DNA from: Anseranas semipalmata
Taxonomy: Eukaryota > Chordata > Aves > Anseriformes > Anseranatidae
Length of the DNA stretch: 64,000 nt
NCBI GenBank assembly: GCA_013399115.1
Contig: VXAA01004298.1
Coordinates: 595,460 to 659,459, forward strand
Direction: 5' to 3'
Position 1 is the first letter of the stretch. Every line of letters starts with the position of its first letter. Shown in pieces: positions 50,071 to 63,900 of this stretch. A program made the position numbers and the translations under genes. A model generated the notes under the pieces. The model was given only the letters and a program-made list of their open reading frames with translations. It was not told the origin of the DNA and made no database searches.

Positions 50071-52591
50071 CTGCCTGACATGTAACAGAATGCAGGGACA
50101 GATAAATGGTATTGGGCTGTAATACCTGCCCTTGGTTAGCTAGTGACAAACTATCTTGATTAAAACTTCAGGAAAACATTTAGAATTTTCACTGTATCAA
50201 GATCTCTTGGTATATTTTCAACCCTTTACAGCTTACGAGTGTTGAATGTGGCTAGATAGGGACTGTGCGTTGGGGAAATGAAAAGTGTTCGTCTGAATGG
50301 CTGATCTACCTGCCATAAGCTCACATCTGGGATCATCCTTTTAATTATTATGTCTCTGATAACTTTCAGTCTTGTTAGTTTTTTTGACAATGTTTTTGTC
50401 ACTTAAGTTCAGAGAACTCCCAATGTTGCAATATCCAATGCTCACTCCTGTGAAGTAACTGGGGTTGAGCCCCCACAGTACCAGATGTTACCTGGCATTC
50501 ATGGAAGAGGACTTTATTCAGATGTAGCCAGTTTAACATTTACAATCCAAATTTCCTGTCCTTTGACTAAACATTAAACATCACTGGGAAAAAACAAAAC
50601 CAGGATGTCAATACTGAGCAGTCAACAGCAAATGAGAACTTCCTAACTTCACTGAATGTCAGTCAACCCTATACACTAGCAAAGCAACTGCAGATTGCTC
50701 AGTGCTCCAGTGCTCTTTTGAAATTGTTATTGCCACTCACTTTTGTTATTAAAATATCAGCACTGGACTTCAAGCACCTTAAATATATTTCACTCAGTTA
50801 AAAGCTTGGTGATTTAGATGACATTTTAAATATCATTAAGAGTTTCTAGTTTTTTCCTTTGGTGCCTCAGTCTTACAGATATAGAGTGGCTTGAGAATAT
50901 CTAAGCACTCAGCAGTGTCTTAGGGCTTTCAAGAAAGAAATACTAATTAAAATACAGCTAGCAAAACTATCTTAGGTTTGGATCTTAAGAAGGTCATTCT
51001 CTCAAAGTGTCATAAATCTGGCCTAAAAGCATGTCGAACACGGAAAGCTTGGACTGCTCATAATTTAATCAGTGAATGGACTTATTATGGAGAGAGGGCT
51101 AAATGCATCTGACATTTTAATTTCCAATTTTTCTCCCTGCATTACCTTTAAACTCATTTTGTATTTCTAAAGCTCTAACATTCTCTTCGAAGAATAAGGA
51201 CACATTCCTTGTAAAATTTCAAGACAATTGGTCAAACGTCCAAATAAATGTTAATTAACAATTTTTTCTCTATATAAAAATGTCAATCTATAATGGACTT
51301 TTTATCTTGTTTATAGCAGAAAAACTTTGATTCATAATTGTGCTTTCAGTGGGGAAAATTGGAGGAAACTTCACCACAATATATGCATGCAGAGGGACCC
51401 AAATGAAGCATGCACACAAATTTCAGTGATACCCTTGTGTTAACACACTACTCGCCATGAAAGGTTGCTGGATGTTCCCTCAGTGGTGATAGTCTGAGCA
51501 AATGTTAAAAGGCTTGGGAAGCAATGTGAGAAGGGATTTTTTTTTTTTCTCAAATATGGAGTTCCACTTTTCATGTGTACCAGGATATGCAAAAATGTAC
51601 GGACTATGAAAAGCATTCCTACTGTTTTCTTTCCTTGTCCAAAATGCCATTATAAATACAACGACAGTTTCCCCTCTTTTTGTTTGTATAGTTATGGTTA
51701 TCACTTAAATAGTCCATTAGCATTTAAAGCTGAAGACTTTTGGAAAAAAATAAAGCATTGTTTTTATTCTAGGCTTATACTGCATGTGTGCACATAATAT
51801 TCACACAGAGGAGTCAACTCAGTGTACTTAAGAACAGAATGAAACATCCTATATTTACCATTTAATTTCAACTTCATCAAAACCTACCATACCATAAAAT
51901 AGAAAACTAAGACCATAAGTTAAGGACTTTGTTGCTGTCGTGAAATACACGCAATTAGGGCAGAACAACACAGCTTTACTATCGTACTATGTATGGAAAC
52001 ATTTGAGCCATGAAATCGAACCAAGAATTTGTAACTGAATTATAACACAACTGAAATTTCTTTCATGGAATAGCACTCATTAAAATCACTGAAGAAGAAG
52101 AGCCTGAAGGTGGACGCATGTGCAGAGAAGAAAATTTCTCCACTGCACGTATTACTTTTTAATAGACATTTTCAACTGGATTTAATATCTAGACATGGGA
52201 AGTAACAGCACTCTTTGCAATTTTAAACGCATCCTGTTCAGTTCATCACAGGAAATTGTGCAATAGTCTTCCTGTCTCTCTCCCATGGAAAACTTCTTAG
52301 ATCCAAATGTTCTTCCAGTAAACAAAATTATTACAGAACACTGTATTTTGTAAATTATTACATTTTATCTATTTCATTTTACTCTTTACATTTTTATATC
52401 CGGTAGTTACGCTAATAAAAGAAAACCACTTGGCTCCTTAGTCTAGAATAATACCTTATCCTGAAGCAGTTTCATTTCAACAGAAAAATTTGAAAACTGA
52501 AGTGAAGAAATTATGTTTTCCTACTTAAAACACCATCTAGATAACCTTGGAGGAAAAAACACTTGCTTTGCTTTACCTGGCTCTATAGAAA
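50071..52591. other. AT-rich non-coding stretch
   Basis: No supported gene. T run at about 51537-51548. Short frames on both strands around 51480-51797 look random. Confidence 0.55.
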
Positions 52592-52613
52592 CATAAATAT
52601 ATGTATATGTGTG

Positions 52614-52646
<33 letters not shown>
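52592..52646. repeat. TG/TA microsatellite
   Basis: Irregular TATG and TGTG units pass into an uninterrupted (AT)14 at 52619-52646. A typical length-variable dinucleotide repeat. Confidence 0.97.
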
Positions 52647-55600
52647 CAATCACAGGCCCGAAAGCAGGCAGCAAGTATAATAAACATTTTATTATGAATA
52701 ACTCTTTTTCAAAATGTAAATACCTTGCTGTTTCCATTTATCATTTTTCTCTCATAATTTCAGCTAATACACCCACTCATTCCCACATAACTCTTTCACT
52801 TATGGTACAGAAGTGTAATAATTTCTCCTAATAATTCTCAGCTATAATTATATTTTATCACAAGATAATGTTAACATAAGAAATACAGCATTCTTTAATA
52901 ATGATTTCCAGTAATTACAACTTTAGGCTTTAAGAAAACTAAAGCACACACTTTCTTCTCACTGAAATGAACGATATTTAAACATAAGCTTAAACATTCT
53001 CCTAACCCAGCACTGGTTTAAGACATGCATAAAGACATTCCTGAACCAGAGCACAGTGCGCTTCACCCTGTATGCTTCATCTCAGGTTCAGTTCGCAAAG
53101 CAGGTTTAATAGCCCAAGAACATAGCTTAATGTCAGACCTGCCAAACCCAGCCACAGTACTCAAATATTAATATGGCTCTGCTAATTCAGGAATGTGTCA
53201 GTGCGTGCTGCATCCTTCAGCCCAACAGGGGCCCCGTTGTTCCTTCTGTTTCTCTGAAGTTTACTCCTGCAGGGAAGCATGCACCTAGAGTCTTTCACAT
53301 AGATTCATTAAAGATGTTTTGTATCTATTTCTTAAAAGCACAATTTCTTTTCTGTTAGAACACGCTGCTATTTCTCCAGGTAATACGGATTTTGAATACT
53401 TTATGTAGATTATTGTAATTCTTATCAACAGCATCTATTATTGATTTAATCCACAGTGTGACACTGTACCTTACAGAGTAAATATGCAACTAGCAATAAT
53501 TCAACCTATACTAAAAAAAGGCCAACATGTTGATTTTCACATTAAATTATACCAAATATACTTGAGAGAAACAGTTAAATAGTTTGCGAAACAATCGTAA
53601 GTAGTTGTTTCCTAGTTTTGGTGGTGTTTTGTTTTTTTTTTGTTGTTGTTTTTGTAGAAAAAGAAAAAAAAGACAAGATAAAAAGACAGAATGTTGAAGA
53701 ACTTGATATTTTACCTAGTAGGTCTATTTTTCCACTACCATGTCATGTATTAAAAATGGAGCACGGAGTACAAAACTTACCTAGCACTCCCATCAGACAG
53801 TACAGTTCTTTAAAAACGAACAAACAAACAAAGAAAAAAAACACATAAATAGTTTCTGAACCTTCCACTCAAGTAACAACAGTAATCAGTGGTAAAAAGC
53901 TACACCATCTGTTCCTCTAATGTGCTTCTTTCTTTTAACAGACTAGAGTCAAAGGTGAACCTTTTTACAGGAAATCTGCATTTAATAGAACTTGCCATCA
54001 CTCCGAGTATGTTCCCCATTAAATGTGAACTGTTATGGTCATAAACATATCGTTCCTACTGCTATAGAAAAAAAATCTTCACTTAAGAAACAAAAAAATG
54101 AAAAAAAAAATGTAAATGATCTCAGAGCAATGGTGATCATATTCTGAATATTGCTGTGGTCCCGCTGAGTCCTGTGGTAAAAGTAAAGGTGAAAGCACAC
54201 TGCAAACCTGGTATGAATTGCAGCACACTTGTTTTCTCTATTGCCTCAGTTTCTTTGCAGTGCACATACACGGCTGCATGTTAAAATGATGAAAAGGTTG
54301 ATTGTTTTTGTGAACTGCCAAAATCCAGGAGATATTCCTGTAAGATGCAGGACATACAAAGAATCTCAGTATCTCTGATTCTAAACTGATACAAGTATAG
54401 CTCAAACACAAGTCATGTTTCTGGGGCTCATCACCTTCCATAAAAAAAAACAGGTCCATTACTGTATTACTGTGTGAAATGGAGGAAAAAATTACCTGTG
54501 GATCACATGTAAATGTGCTTCCTGTCATATACAGGGAAGAGCTGGCAGCTGCCTTCTACATCCTGTCTGCTAACTTGGTTATTGAACCCAGCTCAGTAAA
54601 CGGCTTTCTGGCAGCAACTCCCCTCTTAGGGCAGCACCATCCAGCCTTTCTTAGGACATTCTTGGGGATTTGTAAGGGAATGAAGGTCTAGCCATGCCTG
54701 TGTGTTTTGACTGCTTGTGGTTCAGGAATTCATTTTTAATTACTCCTCTATTGCTGTTTGCGTGGCAGCTCTCCTAAAGCTTCCCGTATTTCTCTGCCAG
54801 CAAGGCCTAGCAGCAGGATCGTCTCCTGATGCCACAATGTTGGGCCCCAGCTCCTCTCAACACGATCCTTTGGTTTTGGGTGTTCCAGAAGGTGCTCCCA
54901 TTTGCAGCACGTTGCCTGTTCCGGGAGAATAACCCTTCTCTGTCCTCTTCCCACCTACACAGACCTCAGCTACGCAGCCCCTCTGTCTTCAATCCAGCAG
55001 TCAGCGCGTGCGCTGGGAAAATGCTGGCCCTCAAAGGGCCACCCTGCTACACACAGATGTTTCACTTAAAACCAGCTTAAGCTTAAACTCCAAGCAAGAT
55101 GTCTCTGCCCAGGATGCAAGACTCCTGTCCCCACAATACACTTAAAGTCCTTTAGAACTACAGGGCTGGTTCCGATTCAGTCAGCATTTTTAAGTTCTTT
55201 AGTCAAATAACATGTTCCCAGAACTTTTCATTAGCCTACAAATCAAGCTCTCCTTGCTTCCTGATGACAGCTGCTACTTCTGCTTCTACTGAATTCCTTT
55301 GGTACAGTGCTTTGGCTCTACTTCAAGTCCACATTCCCTGGTTCTCAGTTTTTGGAGGGGGAACATCTCTTGCTCACACTGTCATCAACATTGCTCCTTA
55401 CGCCTCATTTTTACTCTTGCCTGACACAGCTGCTGTTCCAGACTTCTTGCTTGCGGTATAGTTTTCTACCTTGGGACTATTATTCATTCACTTCTTGTTC
55501 AATTTCTCACAGTAGGAGACTCATAAAGCATCTTATCTGTCCTTCTCAGCAGCCTCAGTGTATGTTCTTGAATCCTCCAGACATCTTCCCGTTCATGTGT

Positions 55601-58600
55601 ATGGGATGAGAAGTTCTGAAATGATGGTATGGGCCTCAGACTCCATGTGTCTCCCCATCCCTTTTTATCTTTTGCTTGCCTTTTTTTTTTTTTTTTTTTT
55701 GAGCAAGGACTGAGTGTGCCAGTATGCTCTGTTTATCCAGTTCAGTTTTGGATACTGGACAAAATAATTTACCCATAAATACAATAAATATTGTTTGGGA
55801 GATGCCTGAGTATTACAGTGACAGACACACTACTATATCATTATTGAGTGTCTGCCTACAGATCAAGGTGAAGAAAAATAACAAATAGGAGAGAGTTGGG
55901 CTCTTTTTGTACAATGCCTGAAGACTTACGGTTACAATATCTCATGTAAACCCACTCCATCACTGGTGGGATTCCTTCTTTGAAGGCTCTTCCTTATTAG
56001 ATCATAAATCAATAATGAGGTTTCTCCAATTGCCGCTTCTGGAGATTGAGTTATACTAGGATGAAAATAGACCCTCACATATAGCGTCACACCCTGTGAA
56101 CTTAGAATCCCTATGATTATTGGTCAACCTGGTCCTCAAACATTCAGGCATCCTTTTTGCAGATGATTACTCCACTTTTTATAGCCTCCTTTTATGTACA
56201 TGAACTGACACCAATGGAAGACTATTGGTATCTGGATCTTCAGATTTGTAGGAGAATGTGCAGACAGTCAGTTAGGACATACCGATTTCATAGATGTGAA
56301 TTTCCTGCAAATTAAATTTTTCTATATCAATTGAGTATCTGGCCCTACATTATTGCAGTTTATCAAAGAGAGAAATTGTAAGATACATACTTAATGAAAT
56401 TAATTTATTTATTGGAATATTATGCTGTCTTTAATGTAGGAAAATCTTTACCTACTCTTCATTGCTAAGTAAAAAGAATACAGATTTTGTTGAGTATTTA
56501 CAGAGTTTTCTCTTGCTTTCAAACCGTTGTAAAGACTATCCAGTTAATAGATAATCCTCCCATAATTTGTGAAAACTACACAAAATAAACTACGTCAAAC
56601 TACTGAAGTGCTTTACTTTGATATCTTGTTAACTCGTGACTGCAAAATCAATTTTAAAAGGCTGCTGATTACACTCAGAAACATTATCTCCTGCACATCA
56701 GGAAACATCACCATACCCTAGTGACATTTTCCCACACCAATCTGCTAATTACAAGAAAAAGAGCAAGACTGAAATGTTTTTCTAATATCTGCAAAAATAC
56801 CCTATTATAACTGACAAGAGAATGAGACAGTAAAAGCCATCAGATAACCTTTAATACATATCTCAGGCCACTGATAGACTTTCACACTAATAACCACTTA
56901 CGTATTTTTAAACTACTCCTGAAAACTCCTACCACTTTTTCAATCAATCAATTACCACTAAGCAGTGATTGCTGTAGCCCTGTGTAGCTAATTATCTTCT
57001 ATTTGCAGCTCTTTAAGATTAAACTTTTAAAAACACAATTTGTTAGACTGATTATATGATAATGAAGTTATTAATACCACTAAAATTAACATTTGTCCAC
57101 AGTAATTCTATCACAGAAAATAAATAAGCAAGCAAAACCCAACACTCTTCCAAGCAGACAGATACACTCATTAACACCAATCCATTAATTTGATTGCAAC
57201 CATTTCCTTCAGTGATTAGCAATACAACCATCCCTATCTTATTACTGGTCAGTAAGGCAGCATGCCTAAAAGCTAACTGTTACCCAAACATAATAGTTAC
57301 CACAAGAAATGTAAAACAGCATGGGCAGCTACTAATGGTATGAATAAGGTATCACAACTCCTCCTCCTGGCAGATTCTCCTGACTTTATTCACATTAAAT
57401 GACATCCTGACACATGGAAGTCAGTGAAGTTTCCCCCCATTGAGCCCAGGCAGTAAGCCTGGTTCTAGCCAAAGGATGTGAAAGCATTAGGCTTCATCTC
57501 TGACTTTGCCATGTTTTTTTCTTCTCACAATCTCTTCTACCAGGCCAGTGCATGAACTCCAGAAATGGCTATTGTAAAGAGACAAACCAAGATTAGTTTG
57601 TCCTGCCTGAGGAGAGTAAATTGTAAGAAGAAAACCTGCTATCAACATTTTTAAATTATTTTCACGGTTTGTAGTTTTGCATCTAAATCAGAGAATAAGG
57701 GAATGGAGAAATGCTGATCAAGAAATGTAGCAGTGTTAAATCTCTCCAGCCTAACCAGAAAGTGATTAGGTTTTATTTAAGTGAATTCTACTGTGGATCA
57801 TACAGGCTACACCACGAGACATATTGGCTCTGGGTTTATCCTGATTTTACTTGAAGTTCCACATTCATCAACGTCAAGTACAGAACATGAATGAGTTGAG
57901 AAAAAGCACACAATCCATGGAAGTGTACGTATGTGCACATAAGGACAAAACAGAAAACGAGACAAACTCATGCAAGAGAAATTGACTGAGGAGTGTTTGT
58001 TACAACAGAGTATGAGCAAGTGAGGGGAGAGAGGAGAGAAGATGAGGCAGCAAGAAATGACAAAAACTCTGAAGTCATTCACAGACCGCCAGAGGAGTCA
58101 TTAGGGCAAGACATAGGAAGCCAAGAAAAAAGGGAATGAAGAAGGTGCAAAGGGAAGGTACCAGAAGGGACTCAATAGCACCAGATCCATGGGGTCAGGT
58201 TGTCTTGGCAGAAAGAGTATCTGTCACCAGAGAAGATAAGCTTTTGAGGAGCTGGAATATAAGATCTGGACACTAAGAAGTTGAAAAAAATGAACATGGA
58301 TCCCCAGGACTTAAGAGATGAGTATGACTGCTATTTACAGAGGGAAAATGAATCGACTGTCAGGAAAACAGATCAAAACCAAATGTGAAGTCCAAAATCT
58401 TTGCAATGTGAAGATATACTGGAAATATATTTCAACATGAAATTCTGAGAAATAAAGAACTGAATCAAATGAATCTGCTCTTGATGTGCTAAGAAAAGCA
58501 AGCGTAAAATTAAGCTATCAAAGAATTGTTTCAGGGATACATAAGCTTCTAGTGCTATGGTTGTTAATGACAGGAATGGTTTACATGGATCCTAATCCTC

Positions 58601-59398
58601 CTGCTGCAAATGAAACTGTAACCATGACCACCAGAACATCATGCCGGACAAGATCTGTAAACCATTAAGAAGGTATTTCTAATAGCAGTTTTAGACTTTT
58701 GTTTCAACAGTTTGGAAGTGAGCATTCAGTTCCAGTTTGGTTTTTATTTAGCGATAGGAAAAAAAAAAAAAAAAAAAGGCCTTTAAGATGTAACAGGTAG
58801 AAAAAAAAGGAGAGGGCAAGATGAAAAAAAAATTACATTTTTTGATTGAAAAATGCTGGAGACAATACTAAAAATTTCTTCAGGTTTGTGGTATATGCCA
58901 TAAAAATGAGGTCATGTGAAGCAAATGATCATATGCTGATGATCAAAAAAATAGATACCCTAGAGCTAACCTGGCATTCATTTGTTTAATATGACAGTAA
59001 GAAAATTATGTACCCATAGCAGACTTCAGTTGTTAGGCCACTGACACCAGCAGGATATTCCTGCTGAATAAATGAAGATCAAATTCATTTTTGCTAGGCA
59101 TGATACAACTGACATTGCATGTGGGGAGCTCAGAGACAGAGGAGCCCAGGCTGCCTGCAGTGAAGTCTGGCTTTAGATGGAGTACCACGTAAGTTCTCAT
59201 TATTACTGATCTACAACTTGCAGTTAAAAAAGGACTGAAATGTGACCAAAGAACAACAATTTCAATCCTTGATACTTTATCCCACAAACTGCAGAACAGT
59301 AATAATGAAGCAAAAGTGCTGTGTGATTTTCAGATATTATGTGCAAGTAAACCTGAGAGTTACAAAGTCTTTATTGGTACAATCTGTGGCTGAAGAAA
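52647..59398. other. Mostly non-coding stretch
   Basis: Includes the GC-elevated block listed separately, a 20-base T run (55681-55700), a purine-rich tract (58010-58260) and a 20-base A run (58759-58778). A 27-base splice-bounded segment on the minus strand (53777-53803), between a long T-rich acceptor and a gtaagt donor, might be a microexon but is too short to call. Confidence 0.5.
54530..55610. other. GC-elevated block with many short open frames
   Basis: About 1.1 kb has raised GC and a low stop-codon density on both strands: plus frames at 54829-55080, 55264-55461 and 55307-55609, and a minus frame at 54748-54954. The overlapping frames on opposite strands argue that base composition, not coding, keeps them open. 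It could be an old retroposon or LTR remnant, or an untranslated exon. No diagnostic motif seen. Confidence 0.4.
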
Positions 59399-59821
59399 TT
59401 AAGGATTTGCAGCAGCACATATAAATAGAGAATGGTAAAGGAGAAAGCAACAGTATTTCAGAAGTTTCAGGATTTTCAGAAGATGCCATGAGTCTGTGAC
59501 CATAATCCATGGTTCCTCAGCAATTTTGTCCATAGCTCTCCTTAGGGGCTGCGGATTGTTCCCAGAAGGGCGTACACTGAGGAAGACTTTTATATTTAAG
59601 GATATGTCAACAGTGCCTGTACCGCTAAAGGTCTGGCTTGAAATACTTTGTATTCCATCTCTATTGAAATGATTTACTGCCAAAATAAAAAAATGCACTG
59701 CCCCAATCTGGAGCTGTGGTCTAATAATTCTTTCACACAGAAAACGTAATGTCTCTTTGCTCATCTCCAGTGTGGCACTTGAAATACTTTGAAGATGATT
59801 TATGCTCATAATACACATCAA
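59399..59821 (-). CDS. 141-codon open frame, unknown
   Basis: The longest minus-strand open frame in the window (140 residues from the ATG, plus stop). It reads protein-like in the middle: MSKETLRFLCERIIRPQLQI, VNHFNRDGIQSISSQTFSGT and FLSVRPSGNNPQPLRRAMDK. The ends (SLFICAAANP) look less so. An alternative is an exon entered at a cag-type acceptor near 59790, where the sequence after atttcaag continues in frame. No clear donor was found. A 14-base word occurs twice in frame, 141 bases apart. No family recognised. It may be an old gene fragment or chance. Confidence 0.3.
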   Translation of the reverse strand: MMCIMSINHLQSISSATLEMSKETLRFLCERIIRPQLQIGAVHFFILAVNHFNRDGIQSISSQTFSGTGTVDISLNIKVFLSVRPSGNNPQPLRRAMDKIAEEPWIMVTDSWHLLKILKLLKYCCFLLYHSLFICAAANP

Positions 59822-60805
59822 TATGTAGAATATGCTCCTTTAAATTAATTCCTTAAGAAACAATATCCTCTTCTAAATATTTTAATTTTGGAAACATTTT
59901 AGTTGGTTCAATAGAAGTCAAGACATTATTTGACAGTGGTCTAGTCTACATGTTTATCATGTAGACACTACTGCACTGATTTATCTTGAAATTCTGAATG
60001 CCAGTTATAAGTTTGCTTACTGCAATATTTTTTCTAGCACTCTTCGTATCAAACAATTGTTGATGGGCTGTATTTGAATAGCTCTTACTGTATTATTTTA
60101 AGATAACCCAACTATCAATTTGTAGACTGTCAAAATGTTAAGCTTTATTGCATATTGTTAAAGAGAGTCTCCTCCAGCAACTATTTTATTTTTAACTGTC
60201 TCCAAATTTTATACATTCTTACATTAATTTGCTAGTGGAATAATGTTATTTCCACGCTATTTTTCTTGTTGTTGTCATTAAAAATATTTTAAAATAATGT
60301 TGACTTAAAGAGCTGTCACAAGGAAATTACTGAGTCCACAGCTGGCCAGAATATAGATTACTTTTCTAATGTGCTGTAGCTGATACTCCATTACTTGATG
60401 AAATGCAAATAGAAACAGCAAAATAGGCAGCCAAGGCTTATTATTTCATGTTGATTTTTTTCCAGCCCTGCAAAAATCATCAGAAGTACTCCTATTGATA
60501 TTGATTTCACTAGGACAAAGATTTTTCTCCTGGGAAGCAAATGTAATGAATACTTGGTATCCTGTATTCATCTTTTTCTCATTTTACATTTCACACTGCA
60601 TGAAACTTCATTAAAGAAATGTCCATCCTTTCAGTAGTAAAGAATTAGGTAAAATACCCTTTGAAGTCCATTCCTCTTATCAATACCTCTGTGGTCTTGA
60701 AGAAGGGTAGGGACTACCCAAAAAGGCAGATCTACAGAATGTTTCCCACCTTCCCTATCTTCAACACAACCGGATTCAGTATGCTCGAGATGCGCACAGA
60801 CACAC
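59822..60805. other. Non-coding stretch
   Basis: AT-rich sequence with no recognisable feature. Confidence 0.55.
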
Positions 60806-60902
60806 CTGCAGCAGCAAAAAGGATAAAGCTTCTGTTCTTTGCCTTCTGATGGGGAATAACCTTCCGGGGGAATGACATAACGAAGCAGGAGCATTTGAGA
60901 TG
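60806..60902 (-). CDS. Candidate coding exon (tentative)
   Basis: On the minus strand a very strong pyrimidine tract (cctttttctcctttttctac) plus ccatgacag precedes 97 bases, followed by a gtgtgt donor. All three frames are open. The frame continuous with the upstream ATG reads SQMLLLRYVIPPEGYSPSEG, then KEQKLYPFCCC, and with MGLFLLFLPMTA before it could encode a signal-peptide-like start if not spliced there. Which frame is used cannot be told. It lies 1 kb upstream, in minus-strand terms, of the 59399-59821 frame and may belong to the same transcript. Confidence 0.27.
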
Positions 60903-63900
60903 CTGTCATGGGTAGAAAAAGGAGAAAAAGGCCCATGTTTGCTGTGACGGAATTACAGCAGAAGGATTTTTGCGTAAATAGGATGCACAGTAAGCGACAA
61001 GCTATGGCAAACATCAATGTAATCCAAAAACTGCTGGTTGTTGGGAAGGAAAACTCTCTAGCAATGTCACTGGCTCAGGTCACAGAGTAGAAAGGAGCTT
61101 GCAGGTTTCTGGGGCTTGTACTCTAAAGAGAGTCTGCAAGTCCCCCTGCTATCCCAAGTTAGTGCAGGCACACAATGGAAAAGTTCTTCAGGGTCCAGAA
61201 TTCTGCTGCACTGGATTAAAGACATGATACGACTTGTCAAATCCTTTGGGATGCTGGTAGGGTCAGGGCAAGTAATGTTTTATTAAGCATCTTCCAGTAC
61301 ACAAGGACAATCACAACGTGTGGAAAAAATGAGCCAAAGCCACTGGGTAAAAGTCAGAGTATGAACTGTATTGTTTTAAAATAAATGATCATACTTGAGG
61401 TTGGCCTCAAGTCTGTCAGAAGATGGTGTCAGCCTAAACATTACAATGCAGATTTATGTTTTAAGAACTATTTTTTTTCCCTCCCATGTCACCTTTCCCT
61501 CCTCTGTGAATCTTCCTCTCTCCAGTTAGAACACCTGTAATTAATGTCTGAGTCCTCAGATCAAAATATTTTCAAATATGAATGCATAAATTTAGCCACT
61601 TAGATATGTATTTATAAATCTAAATAAAAATATCTCTACTTCAAAAGGAGCTGAAAATACATATCTGTAGTTCTCTTTATTTCCAAAAAATGGGTTTGAT
61701 TTTTAGGCACGTGCCTGTGACTTAGAAGCTCACGTTTAGTACTGACAAGGCCTAATTTGACTGACAACAGCTTTCTCCAGTGAATATGAAACCTGAACTC
61801 ACAAACTGTTGTCTTGACTCACAATATAATAGGTTAATTTGCTAAGAGATACACTACAGATATTCTTCTTTTATGATAAAATAGAAAGTATATAACTTTT
61901 AGAAAAGTTTGAACATATAGTTGCATGAAAACCTTTCTTGCTACAGGCAAAATGATTTTAATTTTGGCAGGTTTACAGAAAAGCAAGTCAGTTACATTTT
62001 CACCTCAGGTGGTTTGTGGAATCAAAAAGGCAGTTCTTGCAGATGGAAAACTGTCATTACATGAGGACAAGCTGTTTGCTGGGGGGAAATGGAAATATTT
62101 TGCTGTCAAACCTGTGAATATTGGAGAGAAAATCTGTCTTCATACATGAATACTCAAAACAGAAGCTGATAGTTTAATAGAGTTCTACTTGAGTGACAGC
62201 AGGGCATACCAGAGTGGTCACTGGCCAACTCGTGCTTCAGTTCTTACACAAAGATACAATAAATTTCAGTGAGAGGTTGTATATACAAAAAAAAAAAAAG
62301 CCCGCAGTACAGATCTAAAATAGAGATTCTATCAGATAGCCTCAAATAGATCTGGTGAGCTGATCATCAGTGCATGCCTCAGAAATAATGAGTCACCAAG
62401 TTGAAGACCCCAACACCACATCTCCCAGAGGAAAAGCACCAACTCTCCCCACGGTATACTCTGGAGTACTTCATTCCAGCTGTGAACTGTCCATCGTTAA
62501 TGACCACTGAGGTAGAAAGAACTACAAAGAGGGCATACACACAGGTGGAGAGCTACTAGAGGATGATGTGAAGCTAACGACCCAGGTTTTCCATGTGGAT
62601 GCAAAGCAAGGACTTGGGAATACTATCTTTCACCACTGTGTGTTACATATGTGTTTAATCAGTTGGAATGGATCAGTAGAAGATAAAAAACTGTACAAAC
62701 GAGAAGTCTTCAATGGTGTAAACATACTGAGTAAGTGCTTTGAGGAATTTTATGAAATCTAGTGCTTGTGCCTAATAACGAATGGTGAGAACACCGCCTG
62801 TTTTAGCTTGCTTATTTTAATAAGCTGAGAAGGTTCAGCATAAATACTAACCCTAACAAGTATTTCATCATTTAATATGGAGGCTTACACAAACATCTTT
62901 GGAACCTACCTGTTGAAATGGGCTGAATCAAACAATTTCTAAATCATCAACAATTCTCTAGTATGATACAACATTTTCCCATTATTTTTAAGCACCAAGA
63001 CATCTCTTACAATTCAGTAAAGCTGACAGCATGTTTATTTCCCACCATTATGAGATTTAATAGCCTTTTTTCATCACCATTAAAATTCACTCTCACAATC
63101 TATTCCCCAAGTATTTTGCTCCCTCCAGAAATTTCCAATCCCATTACACCTCACTGACGGGTTTCTATCCGAAGGTTCAGATTTGTAAAGCTCGAGAGGA
63201 CATGGGCTCCAGTTTCGAATTTTGCTTTAGGCTCTTATCTAGTATCTGACCAAATGCATCCAAGGAAAAGTCCATTCCTGATGTTTTCTGATTGAACAGA
63301 CTCAGCTGCACAGTTTGCCTTCTTCCAAATATCAGAGCACTTTACTCCAATTTTTATACTTTATCAACTACCGATTTTTCACATTCTAAATTTTCTTTGA
63401 TAGCTATAGCTGTATTACACTTCTAAAGCATGTATTCCACCACAACAAATACCTGTGTGTTAATAAAAGACATCTTCCTTTTCCTAATTGCTCCACTGCA
63501 ATTTTCATTCTGCCATGGGGGACTTCCAGTAGATTGTTAGAGGTACTTTTCGTGATCTGTTGTCAGTGCTCTAAAGCTCTTTATCACAAAATCACAGTAG
63601 TTTTTATCATCTTTGGGGCAATTTATAAAATTCTACAAGCCTACTGTGTGACAATTTAAAATAACATTTCACAAGATTAATCTATAAAAGTGTAAAAAGT
63701 ACACTGTGCTTCTAAAAGGTCAGAGAAGCTTTCCATTAAGCAAATCAATATGGTCACAAACAGATCCTGAAGTCATATTACCATTTTAATTGGCTGGCAT
63801 AGCCTTCTCACAGTTCCACCTCAACGGTGACATTAATTACAACTGTGAGAGTACAAGACTGTGCTAACACAAACTGGAAAATAATTATTACACATTGCCT

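Noticed and set aside
21527..58778. Homopolymer runs (e.g. 21527-21546, 30630-30648, 43844-43862, 55681-55700, 58759-58778) as retroposon tails
   Set aside because: No element body was recognised next to them. CR1 does not use poly-A tails, so these are better read as simple repeats.
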